Below, one piece after another: positions 59,660-64,000 of a stretch of 64,000 nucleotides of DNA. Source of the DNA: Hyperoplus lanceolatus (lineage: Eukaryota > Chordata > Actinopteri > Uranoscopiformes > Ammodytidae); contig CM049397.1 in NCBI GenBank assembly GCA_026929865.2, forward strand, positions 29,367,698-29,431,697. The letters run 5' to 3'. Each line of letters opens with the position of its first letter. Position 1 is the stretch's first letter. The translations under genes and the position numbers were made by a program. The notes below the pieces were generated by a model. It was not told where the DNA came from. It saw nothing but the letters and a program-made list of their open reading frames with translations, and ran no database searches.

Positions 59660-60731
59660 TTAAGTTTACCTCTACACCACCCGGTTCAGTAATGTTATGT
59701 CTATTCATATAAAGTGACTATTATCTAGCTATTTGATGTGCTGCTGCTGAATCTACGCAGGTAGGAATGTCCACTTCCGTCAAGGCCCAGGGTCAAAGAC
59801 AGTGAAATACTATTACTGTTCAATGTGATGTCCTTTTTGCATGTTTTTTTTTTAGTAATGTGGAAAATGTTGCATGTTACTTCTATAAAAAGAAAATGTT
59901 TTGTTGAGAGCACTTTAGAAGGTTATATAAGGGTGTGTCTGCTCTGCGGATTTCCGTTTGAGAAAAGGTAATCGGGAAATGGCTCAAATCTCATTTTGTT
60001 TGACATCCTAAATATGTGACCATACATTCCGTGGTAATTTCAGCAACACAGCATTAAAATCAAGATTAGATTTTTGCTTTATAAGACAGGTGAGCTAGAG
60101 AGGGTAATGTAAATGAAAATATTTTGATGATTTCCAGATTTCCGTACATATTTAACTCCTGATTTCAGTACACCAAATAAAATCAGATAATGGGTCAATT
60201 TTATTGTACCAGCTACTGTCAATCAGATGGCCTCTTTTCTTCACTCTCATTCTGACTTGAATAATGCAACAGTGTAAGCCTGCGGTTGATCACAGCTCAC
60301 AGGAGCCAATAAGGGCTGATAGACACACCTATTCACTTAGTGTTTGAGTGCTGTCAACAGCTCCTATCCACTCCACCATGGCTGTCAATATCATAACGGC
60401 ACGGTACTACATTGCCATGTGACCTGGTTATTAAATCTGAAGATAAGTGGATCTGAATGCTAATCTGCCATGCATTCTTCTTTAACAGCCTTTCTCAGCA
60501 TGGCCCTCAACGTGTTAGTGTGCTGTTGGATGGGGTAGAGTCGCCAGACCGTGACCAAAGAAATGGAAAAGAGAAGTGCAGAGATAGTGGTGGTTCAGAT
60601 TCTTATTATACAGTCATGCAGTCCACGCATCACTTTCACTTTGGTCGTTTGGTTGTAGAAGAGCAGGAAAGAACATCCCGGGGACTTAATTGCTTCATTT
60701 CTTTGTATGTGTTTTTTTTTTTTTTTTTTTT

Positions 60732-60919
60732 TTTTTAGATAATTTTTTTGGCATTTTCAGGCTTTATTAGATAGTACAGAGTTGAAATGGGGAGACAGAG
60801 AGAGAGGGGGGATGACCTGCAGTAAAGGTCCATGGGTCGGAATTGAACCCGCGACCACTGCAATGAAGGCCGGAGCCAATATGGTACGCGCTTTATCCAC
60901 TACGCCACCGGAGCACCCC
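60732..60919 (-). mobile_element. tRNA-derived SINE with target-site duplications
   Basis: On the minus strand, an A-box-like GTGGCGTAGTGGATAAAGC lies near 60888-60906 and a B box GGTTCAATTCC at 60839-60849, followed by a CCCCCCTCTCTCTCTG tract and an AATAAAGCCTGAAAATGCC tail, then poly-A (T run at 60711-60736 on the plus strand). The direct repeat GTATGTGTTTTT flanks it (60705-60716 and 60920-60931). The 3' half matches the outer SINE at 5283-5710. Confidence 0.85.
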
Positions 60920-60931
60920 GTATGTGTTTTT

Positions 60932-63403
60932 ACTAATAAAATCTCATTTTCCACTTATTTCTTACTAAATGCCATTGGATTAATGCATTTGTTTCATTTT
61001 CAGAAATTAATTCAATGCTATCCTGCTTTTATAAATTAATTGTTATGCCTGTAGCAGTACGAAATGTGAATATTCACCTGAACATGCGTAAAATCCTTCA
61101 CTTTATGGTCTTTATTTATGTAATTCCTTTGTCAAACATGCAGTAATGATACGCTGCTGCTCTGTGGCTCTGCAATATAAGCCGAAGCGGCTGGTAAAAC
61201 TAATCCAGAGGCCCGCATCACTCCATGAATACATTACGAAAATGATGCTTCAAATGTAAATGAGAAACATACCTCATTTAACATCATTCAGATTCATAAA
61301 GGTGTGAGTCATTGTCAATGTCTCTAACTGTCATGAGCACAGTCACGGCAGGATTCTGTTTTTAGTCTCCTGAATTAGTCCTTTTGAAACAATGACTAAA
61401 AGGTAAAAAGAAAAAGAAATCTGCCGTGCATCCAGACTTTTTTCCTAATTAGTGGAATCAGCAACTGAAACTTTTCTTTGGTACTTCTTGGAATTTTTCT
61501 GAGCTCCTGTTGTGCCAGCGGTGCTATAAATGCTGCTATACTGAGAGATACAATTTTTTTTGGGAGCAGATAGCCTCAATCAACTTTGTGTTTACTAGTT
61601 TGGCAATGGCTTGAATGTAACCGACATTCATTTATTTGAAAAGTTACTCACTGTAGCTTTAAAAATTTTGCAGTTTTGTTTTCCATTCACCAATACGGTC
61701 CTTTACTGCACAAATTCAATATGTGAATAAAAGCCATGAGTATGTAACTGACAGAATGACAGTTGCATGGGTGCGTCACCCCTTAATCCTGCTCAATATT
61801 CAGGCAGCCCTTCAGACGCCCCATGTGCAGATACACAGTTGACGGATAGACTTCTATAACAAAGCAGTAGTTCAATGAAGCCGCTCAATGGGACCTGTCT
61901 ATCAACGTGTCCCATTCCTTCCTCCCCAAACCTCCCCTCACAACAGCATTTCTCCCAGGTAACAGCCTGTGGTCGATACTCCCCCACTGTGTGAGACTCC
62001 ATTTCCCTGTGACAATATGGCTATGTGTTTCACTGCCAAGTATATTGACACAGATAGACCCAGTGTTATTTCCTCTTCCACTCCTTGCTGTCCACTCAAT
62101 CTGTGCTGGATAGTAACATGTTGTATAACTGTCACACATTTGGCACTATAGAGAAAGCTCTGCAATCACTCATTACATCAGTGTGAAGACTTGAAAGATA
62201 GACAATTTCCTCTGCTTGTACTTTGATGTGTTTTCGATATTGCTCGATTTGTTCATCAGATTAGAATTGTCTTAAGGGCTTTAGGCAAGAGATAGCTGTT
62301 TTTTTCAGCATCAGTGAAAGCATTTCAAAGTCAGGACCTGGTGCATCGAAACATAACCAAAGTACAATGAATTTAAAGTTGTTTCTACACAACGGAAAGA
62401 TAACCAGTTTTGAAGGTCAAGGTGAATTTTATTTTGCTTTGCAATTAGTTTTGTCGCCTATGTTTTAATTGTTGTCTATGTATTCCGGGTGAAAACAATA
62501 TATTGTGTTATTATCACAAGTTCATAATGGACCTGTTTCAATTTAAATAATTCAGTCATTTATAAATGTTTAAATGCATTACGTACCATTTGCGTATACA
62601 ATATTGTAAATGCGAATATAGGCTGCTTTCGTCACATTCATCTGTACACAAACTCGTTTTTGAGAGAGTTGGATTAAGACTCTGTAGGGGGTGATGAAGG
62701 GTCCTTATGACCGCGGGGCCTTATCTAGAGCAGCTTTACAGCAGCCCCGATGGGAGGCACAGATAACAGGGCAGGAACTGTGCCTGCATGAGCAAGGTCA
62801 GCCAAATACTGACTGCCAGTCACAGCCTCCCAAAGACAAGATGGACATCAAAGAAAAAGCCAATGTACCTTCCGACGAGAAGACCTTTTGTCTTTGAAGT
62901 GTTTGCAGAATGATACACTCCTTGGATACAGAATCTTTCAATTTTGTAAATAAAAAAATACTATTTAGAGTATTTACAATGCATTTTCAGCATGTTTTTT
63001 TTTCACAACAATATGAATCAGACAATTGACAACATATAAACAGATCCTCCTGTAATAACATTTGGAATAATGGTAAGAATGATTATGGAAAGTTTAGTTG
63101 ATGTAAGTGCTTTAGAAGTTGACATTTTTGCTCCAGAGTATTGGAAAGAAAACAAGTTGGAAATGCATATGTTTGTATAGGAGGATTATGCAGACACAAA
63201 ATAAAGTAAACACCTAAATGTACATTGTGGACCTTTTATTTTAAAAGACATGTTATGGAAAGCAAAAAATCAATGTTTTTTCCTTGCCTTAATGTGACTG
63301 CAGGTAAGTTATGAAGTTACAGCAGTAGAGGGGGGACCTGCTTGTGTAGATGCATTAAGGTTCGATAAGCTCCAGAAGACCAAATTGATACACACTCATG
63401 CGC

Positions 63404-63406
<3 letters not shown>
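60932..63406. other. Upstream flank without recognisable genes
   Basis: Unique-looking sequence. A 68-codon ORF at 62691-62897 ends in a lysine-rich stretch but has no recognised homologue or splice context. Confidence 0.55.

Positions 63407-63463
<57 letters not shown>
63407..63463. repeat. (CT)n microsatellite
   Basis: A pure CT run. The RERE and SLSL frames through it are artefacts. Confidence 0.95.
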
Positions 63464-63468
<5 letters not shown>

Positions 63469-64000
63469 GGTGCTCTGTTGGCGGAGCTGCACTGCTGTAA
63501 TAATCCAGCTTTGATTGTAACCGGTGAACCAAAAACAATACTTGGTCAGCATACCAATATGTTGTGGTGGCTGTTGAACGGTGACCATAAAATGGCTCAT
63601 AAATCATCTCTTACACGCTGCTGATTAGATAAAGTATTGTTAGTTTTAGAGCCAGAAAGGGTCACTTGTATTTACGATAGTTTTTTGTTACGTATTCCTA
63701 ACCCCTTAATGTTGTTCGGCATGTGATATGATATATTTTCATTTGGCTAGTGTTGGCGGTGACCTTATATGTCAGTGAGACCTTTAATGCCAAAGGAAAA
63801 GTGGGAGTTTTTGAGTTGGTCCTGATCCTACTGTGCTTGCCCTCTGCTTCTGCCTGACTTTGTCAACCTGTCAAATGTGAAATGGACAGTGAGAGGCTAA
63901 TGTATTTCTGCCTGTCAGTGTCAGGGCATATCAAACCGTGTGCCTGTGCAGGAGGGTGAAGAGCCTTCATTAGAGTGTGAAACAAAATGGGCTTTCCTCT

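Noticed and set aside
60782..61039. 85-codon plus-strand ORF
   Set aside because: Runs through the antisense strand of a SINE; not a gene.
62691..62897. 68-codon ORF
   Set aside because: No homology recognised and no promoter, exon or polyadenylation context.
1..64000. Second host gene neighbouring cabp7 (for example zmat5 or nf2, neighbours of CABP7 in human)
   Set aside because: I looked for exon-like frames matching these on both strands and found none; the flanks in this window appear to be intergenic and repeat-rich.

Overview
This is a stretch of teleost fish nuclear genome. It has one multi-exon vertebrate gene with GT-AG introns, abundant CA/TG microsatellites, and dense fish-type mobile DNA: Tc1-like transposons, hAT elements, TTAA-flanked MITEs, tRNA-derived SINEs and 5'-truncated non-LTR retrotransposons. 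There are no operons, CRISPR arrays or prokaryotic signals.

The only host gene I can support is cabp7 (calneuron-2, a tail-anchored EF-hand calcium sensor) on the minus strand. It reads from a start codon at 39912 to a stop at 14970. Five coding exons (39804-39912, 18640-18783, 18066-18178, 16693-16843, 14970-15100) join in frame to 215 residues, the same length as I recall for human CABP7. Intron 1 is about 21 kb; introns 2, 3 and 4 are 461, 1222 and 1592 bp. Which teleost copy it is (a or b) cannot be decided here.

Layout. 1-14.9 kb is downstream flank and 3' UTR, with a MITE, three LINE fragments, a SINE nested in a SINE and a foldback repeat. 15-18.8 kb holds exons 5 to 2; intron 2 is mostly a MITE, and a long TG run (sense strand) abuts the acceptor of exon 2. 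18.8-39.8 kb is intron 1, with a TTAA MITE, a hAT element with a perfect 8-bp target duplication, a foldback Tc1 element and a 2.25-kb solo LTR carrying its own MITE. 39.8-40.8 kb is exon 1 and the likely promoter. 41-64 kb is upstream flank: a second hAT, a second foldback Tc1, a LINE interrupted by another LINE, a 6.5-kb structure with long inverted arms enclosing a third foldback Tc1, then TG tracts, a TTAA MITE and a SINE with clear target duplications.

The most unusual signal is that all three recognisable Tc1-like elements, from different families, share one architecture: the 5' half, including the N-terminal part of the transposase gene, is missing and replaced by an inverted copy of the 3' half. 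Second is the splice context of cabp7 exon 2, where about 60 nt of TG repeat takes the place of an ordinary polypyrimidine tract. Two stretches (about 50.25-50.58 kb and 57.06-57.40 kb) look like poor-quality assembly.
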